Of a DNA stretch of 64,000 nt, positions 36,775-46,859 are shown one piece after another. The number at the start of each line of letters is the position of its first letter. Positions within the stretch are counted from its first letter, which is position 1. Location of the stretch: positions 62,001 to 126,000 of the forward strand of contig CAMXBY010000030.1 in the NCBI GenBank assembly GCA_947179485.1, written 5' to 3'. Both the position numbers and the translations under genes were made by a program. Origin of the DNA: Allacma fusca. Taxonomy: Eukaryota > Arthropoda > Collembola > Symphypleona > Sminthuridae. The notes under the pieces were generated by a model. It ran no database searches and had not been told where the DNA came from. It was given only the letters and a program-made list of their open reading frames with translations.

Positions 36775-38225
36775 TTGAACTTTGAAATCAATTAAAATGA
36801 AATTGCATTAAATTAAGCTTATGCTGCAGACAGTTAGAAACACACCGGGTCTCGCACATTTCCTGCCGAAGAGATGATGTTGATTTAGAAAATTAGAATA
36901 GCTAGGTATATTTAAGGCTTCGCTTTCACGCCACATAACTATTTCTTGCGAGACGACTACTTGACTGGGTAAGAATATACCAAGTCTCTGTAATTTATTC
37001 GACTCTAGTCTCAAGAATAAAAGACGTTTTTTTGATGTTGACTTGCAATTCTTTCTGAACGCAAAACAATTACAAAACACTCGGGAAAATTATCTAAAAA
37101 ATCGCGTACATTTCGTAATACAGTTTTAAAACGGGTGATTAAACAAACTTTGAAGTAATTTTAAATTTGGAGCGACTTCCATCTGGATTTTGAGCAAATG
37201 AAATTTAAAAGAATTCAATTGGTAAGTTATCATGAATTATAAGCTGAGTCATAAGCTGGGATATTTTTCCATGATACAAAAATATTTTAACATCAGGTAT
37301 AAAATAAGCGTCCATGGATGAGGAAATAATTTAAGATCTTATCCCTGCGTAATCCCCTGAATAATAGTTGCCACCAATTAGACCATATAAGCGAGTAACC
37401 CGCAAAATATTTGAAGCCCCAATTTTCCAGGAAATTATTTTCTAGTAGTTTGTTTCATTAGCCAGTTTTTGTGGTCCCGGCGGTCAGTAACGAAACAAAG
37501 TCAGATGTTTCACAGATGATTTGACACATGGACTAAATATGTGTCTCATGCTCCTTTAAGATGAAATATGCTGTACAAACAAGAACATAATTATTGTGTC
37601 TACCTTAGGTCCGCAAAAGGTATATACATATGTCTTACAAAATATTTTATTCTCCTTAAGGTTGTAGCAAATTTCATTATATATTTTTTTAGAATTCACT
37701 CCATCCACCTGGGTCAATATTTGAGCTCACAAGGTCAAGACGTTTTAAGCAATGTTGATGTTTTTCAAAATAATAATTTGATAATTATTTTTAGATACAA
37801 TTTGTTTACCTAATTTGTAAAGTATACCATGTATTTTGTAATCTGCTATTACTTACAGTTAAGACTCTAAGATAATAAATATGGAAATTACCAAAAAAAC
37901 TTAAAGAAATTTAAGTTCAAGAACAAATGTGAGAAAGATGCAGAATGGCAGAATTTCTATAAATTTTTCATGGACAGTCCGGCGTTCATTAATTTTTTCC
38001 GTGAGTTTAATTTCCAGATAATTAATTAGGAATTCATTTGAGTCTACCCCTAACCACCTACGTGACCAAATTTGGTTGTAAAATCTATAAATACAGTATA
38101 TGGGAAAGGCGGTGAATTTACCATTCAAGCACTAGGGATTTGTTAATATCAATCTTCTGTCAATAGTTTTTTAAGGATTTACAGCTTTCACGCCACATCA
38201 AATAATTTTACCCTTATTGGACGAA
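36775..38225 (+). repeat. Dispersed repeat R1, long copy 1
   Basis: Nearly full-length match to 62135-63785 in the same orientation, starting 'TTGAACTTTGAA' and ending around 'TTTCACGCCACATCAAATAATTTT'. Diagnostic blocks are 'GCAGACAGTTAGAAACACAC', 'CATCTGGATTTTGAGCAAAT' and 'CCACCTGGGTCAATATTTGA'. Inverted TGGCGTGAAAGC motifs occur near both ends (36922 and 38184). No ORF or TIR was found. Confidence 0.8.
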
Positions 38226-39108
38226 CTCATCAGGTTACATTAAGAAATCTAAGTTACTGGGTTTTAGAAACGAACAAAAATAAACGTTTGTACTGTGTGA
38301 AACAAAACCAAAAAATATAAAAGTGATAATATTTTTGTTGAGCCTCATACATGGCAACTTTTGTTTTATTTTATTTTTTATAATTCTTATTAAAATATTT
38401 TAGAAACAAGTGTAGTTATATGTTACTGGCTTTAGATTTAGATTCCGGCTACGTTACTTATTCACATAAAAATAGTTTGTAAACCGAGATTCATTGGTTG
38501 GGTTCACCATCAAATTAATTGTTTAAAATACAATAAACAAGAACGAAATTGACTAATAATTCCAACGCTCAATAACGGATTAAATTTAAGTTCCCGTTTT
38601 AAATTCTAGAGACCTCAAGTTTCCTCTACGTAAGACTTTCATTGCAATGTTTTAAAAATGTTCCTATTTTATCATAATTCGTCTGAGACAATATCTGGAA
38701 TTCCTAATTCAATTTTAGACGGATAAAACAGATTTGCTGTAATTTGGGCAATTCAATATTTTTGACGGACTTTCTTGTATATCAGTTGCAGGAAGGAATG
38801 TTTGCTAAAACTTTGCCTCAAAAGGTGAAAAGAGTGGAAAGTTCAAAAAATTCAAGAACATGAATATTTGCTATTCTAAATTTCGAGGCGAATTGGAATA
38901 ATTTACAATACACATCATTTTAGTCGATGTAAAGGTAATATTCGGACACCATGGAAAATTTAAATGCTACCAAATTTAATGTGGCGTTGAATGGAACATT
39001 TACATCTCTACTTTGATTTAAAATAAGCACCTTGATAAAACTATCACGGCGCTTTAAATGTTTTGCTCAAAAATTTAAAATAAATGTTTAACATTTTAAT
39101 TGACTCAT
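38226..39108. other. AT-rich non-coding DNA, nothing recognised
   Basis: This flank precedes the LTR element insertion. It has a TGTGGCGTTGAATG motif near 38982. No supported gene. Confidence 0.45.
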
Positions 39109-39113
39109 AATAT

Positions 39114-39488
39114 TGTGAGAGCAGTATCTCACAACCTTATGGGCGATACCCATATTTATATATAATTAAGGGGAAGTGGGGTGATTGGAACTGGGAGTTC
39201 CAATCATCCTCCACTTCAGGTTTTAGTCCTGCTGGACTATTGAGATACATTGAATAAAGAGAGTGTTAGACGGACTCTTGAAGAACACACATCTCTGCTA
39301 CATTTATTCTCCCATAAAAACTTACTCTAATAAGTATCTTCAAGACTTATATAAAATAACTTAGAGTCACTTAAAATTATCCTCTAGCCTCTAAAATAAC
39401 TAAGAGTGATCTTCATAATTTTATAAATAGTTACATTTATTTTTAGGATTAATTAGTATTTAGTTAAGTTAGGAAAGTCACATCTGAC
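39114..39488 (+). repeat. 5' LTR
   Basis: 375 bp, starting TGTGAGAG and ending ATCTGAC, so it lacks a perfect TG...CA pair. It opens with an inverted pair TGTGAGA / TCTCACA (39114-39120 and 39127-39133). No difference from the 3' LTR was found in my base-by-base reading. Confidence 0.96.
39157..39258 (+). promoter_or_regulatory. LTR core promoter, hairpin and poly(A) signal
   Basis: TATATATAATT at 39157-39167 is a good TATA box. An 11-bp perfect hairpin (TGATTGGAACT, 3-nt loop) follows at 39182-39206, close to where transcription should start. AATAAA at 39253-39258 is the likely R-region poly(A) signal. The same set recurs in the 3' LTR. Confidence 0.65.
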
Positions 39489-39493
39489 CTTTT

Positions 39494-39510
39494 TGGTGGA
39501 GGTTGCGTGG
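39494..39510 (+). promoter_or_regulatory. Putative primer-binding site
   Basis: TGGTGGAGGT starts five bases after the 5' LTR. It is complementary to a tRNA 3' end of the form ACCTCCACCA, as in many animal tRNA-Ala; the following bases match less well. Position and the TGG start fit a PBS; the tRNA identity is tentative. Confidence 0.5.
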
Positions 39511-42500
39511 CTTTCCCCCTCTGCTCTCGCAGGCCAGCGTGTGCTCCCATCTCCAGATTCCCAGGACGCGTCTCATCCCGCCCTGGTATACAGCAGTAGG
39601 AGCAGCGTGGCCATCGGCTACAACATATCGGCCGCCATCTTCTCTCCACGCCGCTCTCAATGCCCAGGAGGAGTGCAGGCCTACTCACCACGCCGTCCAC
39701 AACTCATCCATAGATCTCCGGCTCTTCATGGATTTTTTGTGAATTAGTGAATTTTATGCAACTCAGTGACTCTCAAAAGGGACCTTTATTGTGTTTACAT
39801 AAATTTTCCGTGAAAATGAACTGAACTGATCTTATCTGTTGCGTGTTGGTAAAAGTGGTAAAGTGTAGGTAAATAATTTTGGATGCTCGTTTTGGATAAG
39901 GGTAAGGTTTACGTATCGATTTTTTTTACCTTATTTCTCCTCTCATTATTTCTGAGGGTTGCTTTTCATTTGTAGGATTGTGTGGATTTTCCTCCTAATT
40001 TTTACGTTTATGTGGTAAAGTTATGCCTCCAAAATAATTTCGGGAATTTTTACGTGCTTATTTTTGATCCCATCAATTTTTCCGTACTTTCCCAGTTCAT
40101 TTCGATTTTTTTCCCGTTTCAATTATTCTTCGCCAATTTCATTGCATTGCTCACGTTACCAAATAATTATTTTTGGAATTCTTGATCTAATTTTTATGGG
40201 GATTACCCGGGCAAAAAATTCCTTTCCATCCTCTTTAATTTTTTTACCCAGTCACGCCGCGACCACGCCGTTCCTTTTACAAGTATTTACTCGTATTCTC
40301 CGTGGCGAGCCATTATACCCAGGAACTCTTATTTTCCCTTCACTTTGATCCGTCTAAATCCTATAAAAAGATTTATTCTCGGTTGCTTAATTTTTCGAAG
40401 TCCTTACATTTTTTTTTGAAAATTCTGGCTTGGTCTCGCATTGCCCCCCCAAGTACGCTTCGTTCAACCGGCATGGCCCGCTACCGTGGAAAAGCCTTAT
40501 AATTGTAGCGTTCGTTTGCGGCCAAATTCCCACATACCCGTTTTTGGCTTACATTCAAAATAATTTTGGAATTCAGTTTGGAATTTTGTATTCTCCCAAT
40601 TCTCTGCTCCGAAATTTCTGGGGGATCCTTATTTCCATATAATTCAGTTGCTTAAAGTAATCCTGAAAATTATTATTGCGCATTGGTGGGAACGACCTTA
40701 GAATTGCATTCTATATGCTTGAGTTATTTTTGCTTTCCTCATCCAACCCATTGAAATTTTTTCAATCGGACGACCTTACCACTGTAATTTCTTTCCTTCT
40801 ACCTTTCTCCGTAACCTTCACATTCCAATTTAATTTATTTTGACCAACATTCGAAATTTTGATTTCAATGCTGAATTTTGAAATTGCATAGTCTCACATT
40901 GCCCCCGCGTTCTCTACTCATTATCATCTCACACGACGTGTCCCCCTACAGTGGACGTAACTTACAATTCTGGCTCATAATTTCGGATCACTTTTCCAAT
41001 TTTTGGTTCCTATTCCCTTTTAGTTTTTGGGAATTCTTGATTCAATTTCCTCATAATCTAGATTCAATTTTAAGGATTTTTGTGCACTCTGCATTGTGGA
41101 TAATTAATTCTGTTGCAATACAACTCCCGAATTTGTTTTGGGACCAGTCATAGGAAAAGACTTACAATTGCACTTTATTTATTTTTTTGAGTTATTTTCG
41201 CTCCAATTTTTGCTTCCCTAATCTACCCATTATACAGTGTGTTCCGAATTTCCACACTTTCAAAATTTCAGTTTATTTTGAAGTATGGCATATTTATTTT
41301 TGAATTAATTTTGAATCTCCAATTACTCTGGCCATTTCTTTTGACCGTGCTGAGGAAAGACCTTACAAGTGTAATTTCTTTTTCCCTGTTATTCTCTCAC
41401 AGACTCAGCATTCACTTGCCCGATTTTCATTTCGGTTTCATTATTGTTTTTGAAAAAATACTCGTCTCATGTTGCCCCATCAAAATAATTTTTGAAATTT
41501 ATGAGATTATTGCATTTTTGAATCCTCAGTACTTTCATCCAGTGTCCATACGGTCGATCGGACTTACTAATGCAATTTCATTTTGGGAATTTATTTTGCC
41601 ACTGAATCTCATAGCCTGTTACGGCTGATTATTATTTTCCTAGTACGCGCGTATATTTTTTTTCTCCCTACGCGTGAATAATTATTTTGAAGTTATTTTG
41701 AACTTTGTCATTTTTTTTACGACCCGTCTCATAATACCTCAGCGTCTTATTATTAATTCAATCCATCTTGCTTACTGTATACTTTCCGTCAGTCACTCTA
41801 CCCCACACAGTTATATGTCTCTGATATTGGAATTTAATTTTTGAGTTTAGTCTATTCTTCCAAATTCCAATTTTTGAAATTTCGGAAGAACACAGTTATC
41901 CATTATTACTCCCTTAATTAATGTGTGATGGCGTAGTCCGTATACCTACCTACAGTCCATACGTTGGAAAAGCCTTCGAATTGCAATTAATTAAAATTAT
42001 AATTCCTGCTTTTCATCGCACTTCGCACATTCATTCCTCTTGAATTTTTATATCCTCCGTATACTCTGTGATCCTCCCTACGTATATTCCATACCTAAGA
42101 ATTAATCCCAGTACATTCGGAATTTCAATATTTAATTGAAATTTTGAAATTATTTTGTCTCCATACACTTAGCCCCTCTCCGTTGTGGTCGTAACAATTA
42201 TCCACGAACCTTCTCAACCCCCATGCTAAGTTTTCAGAAATTAATTAATTACGGACTATTTACTTTACATTTTATTTCGGAAATCTAATCGCCAGCTTTT
42301 TCTACCGCATTCTACCACGTATTATCACGAATTATATGAAATTTATGCATGGTCACTAATCCATTTGTATTTTTTTGAGCTTTTGAGGTTTACATTCATA
42401 ATTTTGAAGATCCTCCATCTTGGATTTCCTAGTTCGGCGTGGTCATCAGTCCATTCCCTCTGCCATTCAAGATAAGGCATCGAGACCTTCCACATACAAT

Positions 42501-43149
42501 CAGTGCTGATTGTGCGGTCAACTCCTCTGAGGTCAGCCTTTGTATTCCTCAAGGTTGAGACGCTACTGATAATTTGACTGCGGATATTCCTTTCAGGTTC
42601 ATTTTGACTAATACTGATTATTATTGCTACTACACTTATCATCATTTTGTAAATCTACTGACAAAGACTGATTAATTTTTACGTTTTGTGTTTGAATTAT
42701 TTTCAATTGTAGGTATCTTGGATTTTTTTTTGACTTGGATTTTTTCAAGCTTGTGATGCTACTGATATCATTCAATATTTTTTGAATTGGTTTGAATTTT
42801 CGATAATTTTGGACGCTATTCCCATTCACATAATATCTAGTTTTTTGCATATGATAATCTCAAGGACTGTCGATCCTTTGATATTATCTACTCACTATTG
42901 TGTGACTACTTATTTAGCATCTGTGATTACTTATCATAATTCATCATCACAGTAAATACACAAATATCACTTTGCATTCATTGCATTTTCAAATTAAAGT
43001 TGATTATACCTAAGAGACTTACAACTTACAATTTAATTCTAATTGACATTTTTGGATTACTAATTACCATCCGTTTGTGGGTTTTTGTAATTATTCAAAT
43101 TACACCTTTGTCAGTGCTAGCAATTTTTTAGACGCAGCCTATTTCAACA
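39511..43149 (+). other. Long untranslated leader with degenerate direct repeats
   Basis: Over 3.6 kb with no supported ORF. The first 240 bp are GC-rich; the rest is T-rich. Degenerate direct copies of a block of about 460-580 bp are visible: 'TCTC..ATTGCCCC' at 40434, 40892 and 41465; 'GACCTTA..A..TG.A.TT' at 40694, 40775 and 41357; and 'TTGAGTTATTTT.GCT' near 40720 and 41190. A donor-like GTAAGG at 39902 and an acceptor-like CAATTTTTTAG ending 43131, 18 nt before the gag ATG, could remove most of the leader by splicing. Confidence 0.6.
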
Positions 43150-44580
43150 ATGGATCAACAATCCGCTTGGACATCGTTTCTCATTCCTTTCGGGGATTTC
43201 TTTGGTTCTTCCTCTAATCCACCACAACAATTTAGTGGACATTCCGATCCTTTCACTCAACAACCCATGTTGGGTCCGTCCATGATGAACGTCCCTGTTG
43301 CTGATCTTCTTGGAGCACCGAACCCTAAGTCATCTGATGAGAAGTACAGACGACTGGATCGATTTCGGGCTGAAGTCGAACAATATTATAGCGACGATGA
43401 CCCCCGGGCCTTCGTCCGCCATGTTGATTTCTACTCTAAGAACATGTTCGTCAGCCCTGACTCCGTGGTCCTTAACTTAAGGAAATTTTTCCAGAAGTCT
43501 CCCGATAAGGCTGTCCAGGAATGGTTCCGCTCTGAATTTCCCAGGATCCGTCTCTACGAGGAAATGGGAAAGCCTGCAAAGGAAATATGGAAGTTTGTCT
43601 CTTCCAGTCTCATCCGGAGGTTCGACCATGAGAACCTCAAGCCAGCGAAGCAGGCGGCCCTGGATTCCTTCCGATATACAGCAGGGATGTCCGCTGATTC
43701 TTTTGTTGCGGAATTACAACATTTATGTCTGGACCTGGATCCCCGGATGACGGATGATGCCATTATTGAAAAGGCTAGAGGGAAGCTGCCTCCATCCATC
43801 GACTCCTTTGCCGTTACGCTCTCCCGGAACATCCCGGAGTTCATTAAGAACATCCGAGGTCTTTTGCGGAGCACTCCGATGGATCATAATGCCCGGTCTC
43901 GGTCCTCTACGTCTGTTTCCCAGGCTCCACAACTGAACGAGCATTCAGTACGGGCTACAAATCAGTTGGTCTGTGATTATTGCAACCGCAGTAATCACCA
44001 CTGGAAGCAATGCCGGGATTTCCAGCGGGATGTGGTGAATGGTAACACCTTTTGCATCATGTCCAACATGGACACACGTAATTCCCATTTCCTTCATCAT
44101 GGTAATCAGGCGCCAGGTCCTAATTATAATAATGATGTATCCTCTCAGGGAAATTTTCAGAATTCACCAGCACGTTCACATGGGAATTGGAATTCTTCGG
44201 GTTATAATGCCAATTCCCGACAACATCAACAACCGCAGGATCTGATGCAATTTGATGAGCACCCTCTTCCACAGAATTATCCGCCTACGGAGAATTATCG
44301 GCAGTCCAATAATCCTCCGCCTCAACGGAATTATCAACAACCAGATAATACTTTCCCAAATTATCAACGACCTCGTCCTATGTATCAAGGGAATCAAACA
44401 TCGCAATATTCCGGGAATCAACAATCCCAATACCAGGGCCAGCAACAACGTTCTCAGGGTCCACAACCGAATTGGGTTAACCGAGGCTATGGTCAGGATC
44501 GCCAAGGACTGGTGAATGGCCCGATCCCTCCCGCTGAAGCCCCGGCCTCAGTCCCGATTAACAATACTTCGGGAAACTGA
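43150..44580 (+). CDS. gag: Gag polyprotein
   Basis: 476 residues from ATG. Residues about 60-240 form the helical capsid-like part, including a LDSFRYTAGMSADSFVAELQ segment typical of Ty3/Gypsy Gag. C275-X2-C278-X4-H283-X4-C288 is a retroviral-type zinc knuckle for RNA binding. The C-terminus is rich in Gln, Asn and Pro. The frame is intact. The stop codon immediately follows the slippery heptamer of the gag-pol frameshift signal, and pol lies in the -1 frame. Confidence 0.92.
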   Translation: MDQQSAWTSFLIPFGDFFGSSSNPPQQFSGHSDPFTQQPMLGPSMMNVPVADLLGAPNPKSSDEKYRRLDRFRAEVEQYYSDDDPRAFVRHVDFYSKNMFVSPDSVVLNLRKFFQKSPDKAVQEWFRSEFPRIRLYEEMGKPAKEIWKFVSSSLIRRFDHENLKPAKQAALDSFRYTAGMSADSFVAELQHLCLDLDPRMTDDAIIEKARGKLPPSIDSFAVTLSRNIPEFIKNIRGLLRSTPMDHNARSRSSTSVSQAPQLNEHSVRATNQLVCDYCNRSNHHWKQCRDFQRDVVNGNTFCIMSNMDTRNSHFLHHGNQAPGPNYNNDVSSQGNFQNSPARSHGNWNSSGYNANSRQHQQPQDLMQFDEHPLPQNYPPTENYRQSNNPPPQRNYQQPDNTFPNYQRPRPMYQGNQTSQYSGNQQSQYQGQQQRSQGPQPNWVNRGYGQDRQGLVNGPIPPAEAPASVPINNTSGN

Positions 44581-44611
44581 ATGGTCTGGCGGGCGGGGCC
44601 GACCAGACCAT
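44571..44611 (+). promoter_or_regulatory. Programmed -1 ribosomal frameshift signal (gag-pol)
   Basis: GGGAAAC at 44571-44577 is phased in the gag frame as G GGA AAC, one of the canonical X XXY YYZ heptamers. It is followed by the gag TGA and then a hairpin whose 9-bp stem ATGGTCTGG / CCAGACCAT (44581-44589 and 44603-44611) is perfect; an inner CGG / CCG could extend it. Pol is in the -1 frame, as such a signal requires. The spacer is only 3 nt unless the lowest A-T pairs are open. Confidence 0.8.
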
Positions 44612-44642
44612 CCAGCCTCACAATCATAAACCCAGTGTTAGG

Positions 44643-44693
44643 GTGAGTAATCAGGTTAATATTTAAATTAGCATTCCACATCCAGCTTTTCAG
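44643..44693 (+). other. Possible 51-nt in-frame intron spanning a pol-frame stop
   Basis: GTGAGT at 44643 and TTTTCAG ending 44693 delimit 51 nt, a multiple of three, starting at a pol codon boundary. The segment contains the only stop (TAA 44664-44666) between the frameshift site and the first pol ATG. It could be a mini-intron or just a nonsense mutation; the sequence alone does not decide. Confidence 0.35.
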
Positions 44694-44810
44694 GTTCCTA
44701 CTATACGGCATGCTTCCTACACTCCTCAATACCATGGCGTTTATGATCCCAATAAATTTCTACCTGATGTTCCTCCTACACCCAAAGTACAGCAACAAGT
44801 TATAATTGAT

Positions 44811-46859
44811 ATGCCCGATGACATTCCGGACCTACCACCACCGCTTGTTCCTGTTAAGGTAAAGAAGAAGACCAGGTTCAAGGAAGAGACTCCCCGACCT
44901 CTTCCCACATTGGAGGATGACGAATCAGAAGATTCCTCTAATCTTGTTAATAAATTATATTTAAAGCCACGTAACCGTATGCCATTACGTGCACTTTCCA
45001 GTTGTAGGTCTCTGGATTCTGAGGAAGTCCAACCCCATGGGCTCTCACCGGAGGAAGAGACTCTCTCTCATGATGAGATCATGATTCATGAATTTCTCCG
45101 CCTCTGTAATTTGACCTACGCACGCCAGGATGTGGTTTATCCCTTGCGTGTGGCCGGACATAGGGTGACTCTTAGAGCTACAGTGGATACTGGCTCAATG
45201 TTATCCTCCATGGCGGCCGCCACTGCTTACTATTTAAATAAATACTGCCCTAAGAGTATCAAAATAGTAACTCATGAACCTAAGTCTTTTACTACCATAT
45301 GTAAAACCCAGTCCGGATCTTATTGTCGTTCGGCTATTTTGTATTTCTATACTAAAAAAGATGAACATTTAGGTCACAATTATAGGTTTGCCATCATAGA
45401 AGAGATGGATACACTTCTGTTATTAGGAAGTAATTTCAACCGTAGGTTTGGACTTAATTTAAATTCTCATGCATCTTTAGTTGAATACGAAGGACCCAAT
45501 GGGACAGCTAATGAGGACAAAGTGGGGCACTATGATTCAGAACACATGTGGATCCCCACTGACAGCGAATGGAGCACACGCGATTTAGACGCTCCTTTCA
45601 CCGACTCTCTGGAATCATCAAGAGATCCTGAAGAGCATCCAGACGTTCATGATAAACGTAGTCATGAGCTTCAATCAAGAATATTACGTAAAAATCAAAT
45701 TATCAATAATCATAATAACTCTCAGGTAAACGCCTTAAATAAAGGAGACTCAACAGAAGAGGACTCTCAGGTACTACCTTCTCCTTCAATAATTACTGAT
45801 GAATCATGTTTAACAGAACCAAGCACTAATTTAATGCAAACAATAAGATTTAGCAATGAAAACAATTATCTCAACATGTCTAATAAGAATTCTGAAGTTA
45901 TTCCCCAACAGAAATTTCATTTACAGGTCGAAGAACTTACGGCAAAAGCTCCGAAGTCTCCCTACAATAAAAATGAAATAAAAATGGGTCCTAACATTAA
46001 TGAATCACAAAAAGAACATGTGCTAATGATAATTAATAAATATGCTGAATATTTTGCTCGTAGCGATGATGAGCTTGGTGTTGTTAACTATCCCCCAGTT
46101 GTTATACATACAGGAGACCATCCTCCCTTCCACAAATATTCCTATCGTTTGGCACCTCTAGAAAAGAAGGTTCTCGAGGAACATGTGGAAAGGAACTTAC
46201 GCCTTGGAGTCATCCGGCCCTGCGTCTCTCTATACAACTCCCCGGTCATAGTTGTCCCCAAAAAGAAGGACGACCAGGGAATTGTCACACATCGAGTATG
46301 TGTGGACCTTCGCCTCCTAAACGACCAGGTGGAACAGGACACCTACCCAATTCCTAGGGTTGATGACTGCCTGGATTACCTGGCTGGGGCAAAGTGGTTC
46401 ATCACGCTTGATGCACTACAGGGTTTCCTCCAAATGAGATTGGATGAAGGAAGTCAGTTAAAAACTGCCTTCTCCACTCCAAGGGGTAAGTTTAGTTACA
46501 ATAGACTACCATTTGGATATAAAAATTCGCCAGCTGTATACCAAACAATGATGGATACAGTACTTGGTGATTTAAAATATACCATTGTATTAGTCTACAT
46601 TGATGATTTATTAATTTTTGCTAATGATTTTGATACGCTCATGTATCGTCTTGAACTTGTCCTAATGCGTGCTCAAAAGTTCAATTTAACATTTAAAGTT
46701 AAGAAATGCTATTTTGCCTTTAATGAATTGCACTTTCTAGGACACGTCATTTCAGGAGAAGGAACCAATCCTGATCCCGAAAAAATTGAAGCTGTCAGAG
46801 TATTCCCCAGTCCTAAATGTCTCAAAGAAGTCCAGTCATTTCTGGGCTTCTGTAATTAA
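44811..46859 (+). CDS. pol: Pol, N-terminal part: protease and reverse transcriptase
   Basis: The frame is open from 44667, with the first ATG at 44811 and a stop TAA at 46857-46859. Counting from that ATG, residues 126-128 are the aspartic protease DTG (45186). The RT has the LDALQGF motif A (Asp534, 46410), the LPFGYKNSPAVYQ motif B and the YIDD catalytic box at 596-599 (46596-46607). RT ends with the usual FLGH...SFLGF connection segment. The TAA falls inside the conserved block that leads into RNase H, and the same frame stays open beyond it, so this is a nonsense change and not a natural end. Confidence 0.92.
   Translation: MPDDIPDLPPPLVPVKVKKKTRFKEETPRPLPTLEDDESEDSSNLVNKLYLKPRNRMPLRALSSCRSLDSEEVQPHGLSPEEETLSHDEIMIHEFLRLCNLTYARQDVVYPLRVAGHRVTLRATVDTGSMLSSMAAATAYYLNKYCPKSIKIVTHEPKSFTTICKTQSGSYCRSAILYFYTKKDEHLGHNYRFAIIEEMDTLLLLGSNFNRRFGLNLNSHASLVEYEGPNGTANEDKVGHYDSEHMWIPTDSEWSTRDLDAPFTDSLESSRDPEEHPDVHDKRSHELQSRILRKNQIINNHNNSQVNALNKGDSTEEDSQVLPSPSIITDESCLTEPSTNLMQTIRFSNENNYLNMSNKNSEVIPQQKFHLQVEELTAKAPKSPYNKNEIKMGPNINESQKEHVLMIINKYAEYFARSDDELGVVNYPPVVIHTGDHPPFHKYSYRLAPLEKKVLEEHVERNLRLGVIRPCVSLYNSPVIVVPKKKDDQGIVTHRVCVDLRLLNDQVEQDTYPIPRVDDCLDYLAGAKWFITLDALQGFLQMRLDEGSQLKTAFSTPRGKFSYNRLPFGYKNSPAVYQTMMDTVLGDLKYTIVLVYIDDLLIFANDFDTLMYRLELVLMRAQKFNLTFKVKKCYFAFNELHFLGHVISGEGTNPDPEKIEAVRVFPSPKCLKEVQSFLGFCN

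Noticed and set aside
39478..39488. LTR ending in CA (TG...CA rule)
   Set aside because: Both LTRs share sequence through ATCTGAC, and the AATAT duplication fits directly after it, so the shorter TG...CA boundary (…GTCACA) was not adopted.
39464..39747. Overlapping 60-84-codon ORFs on both strands after the 5' LTR
   Set aside because: GC-rich leader sequence open in several frames; the frames overlap the LTR end and PBS and show no domain.
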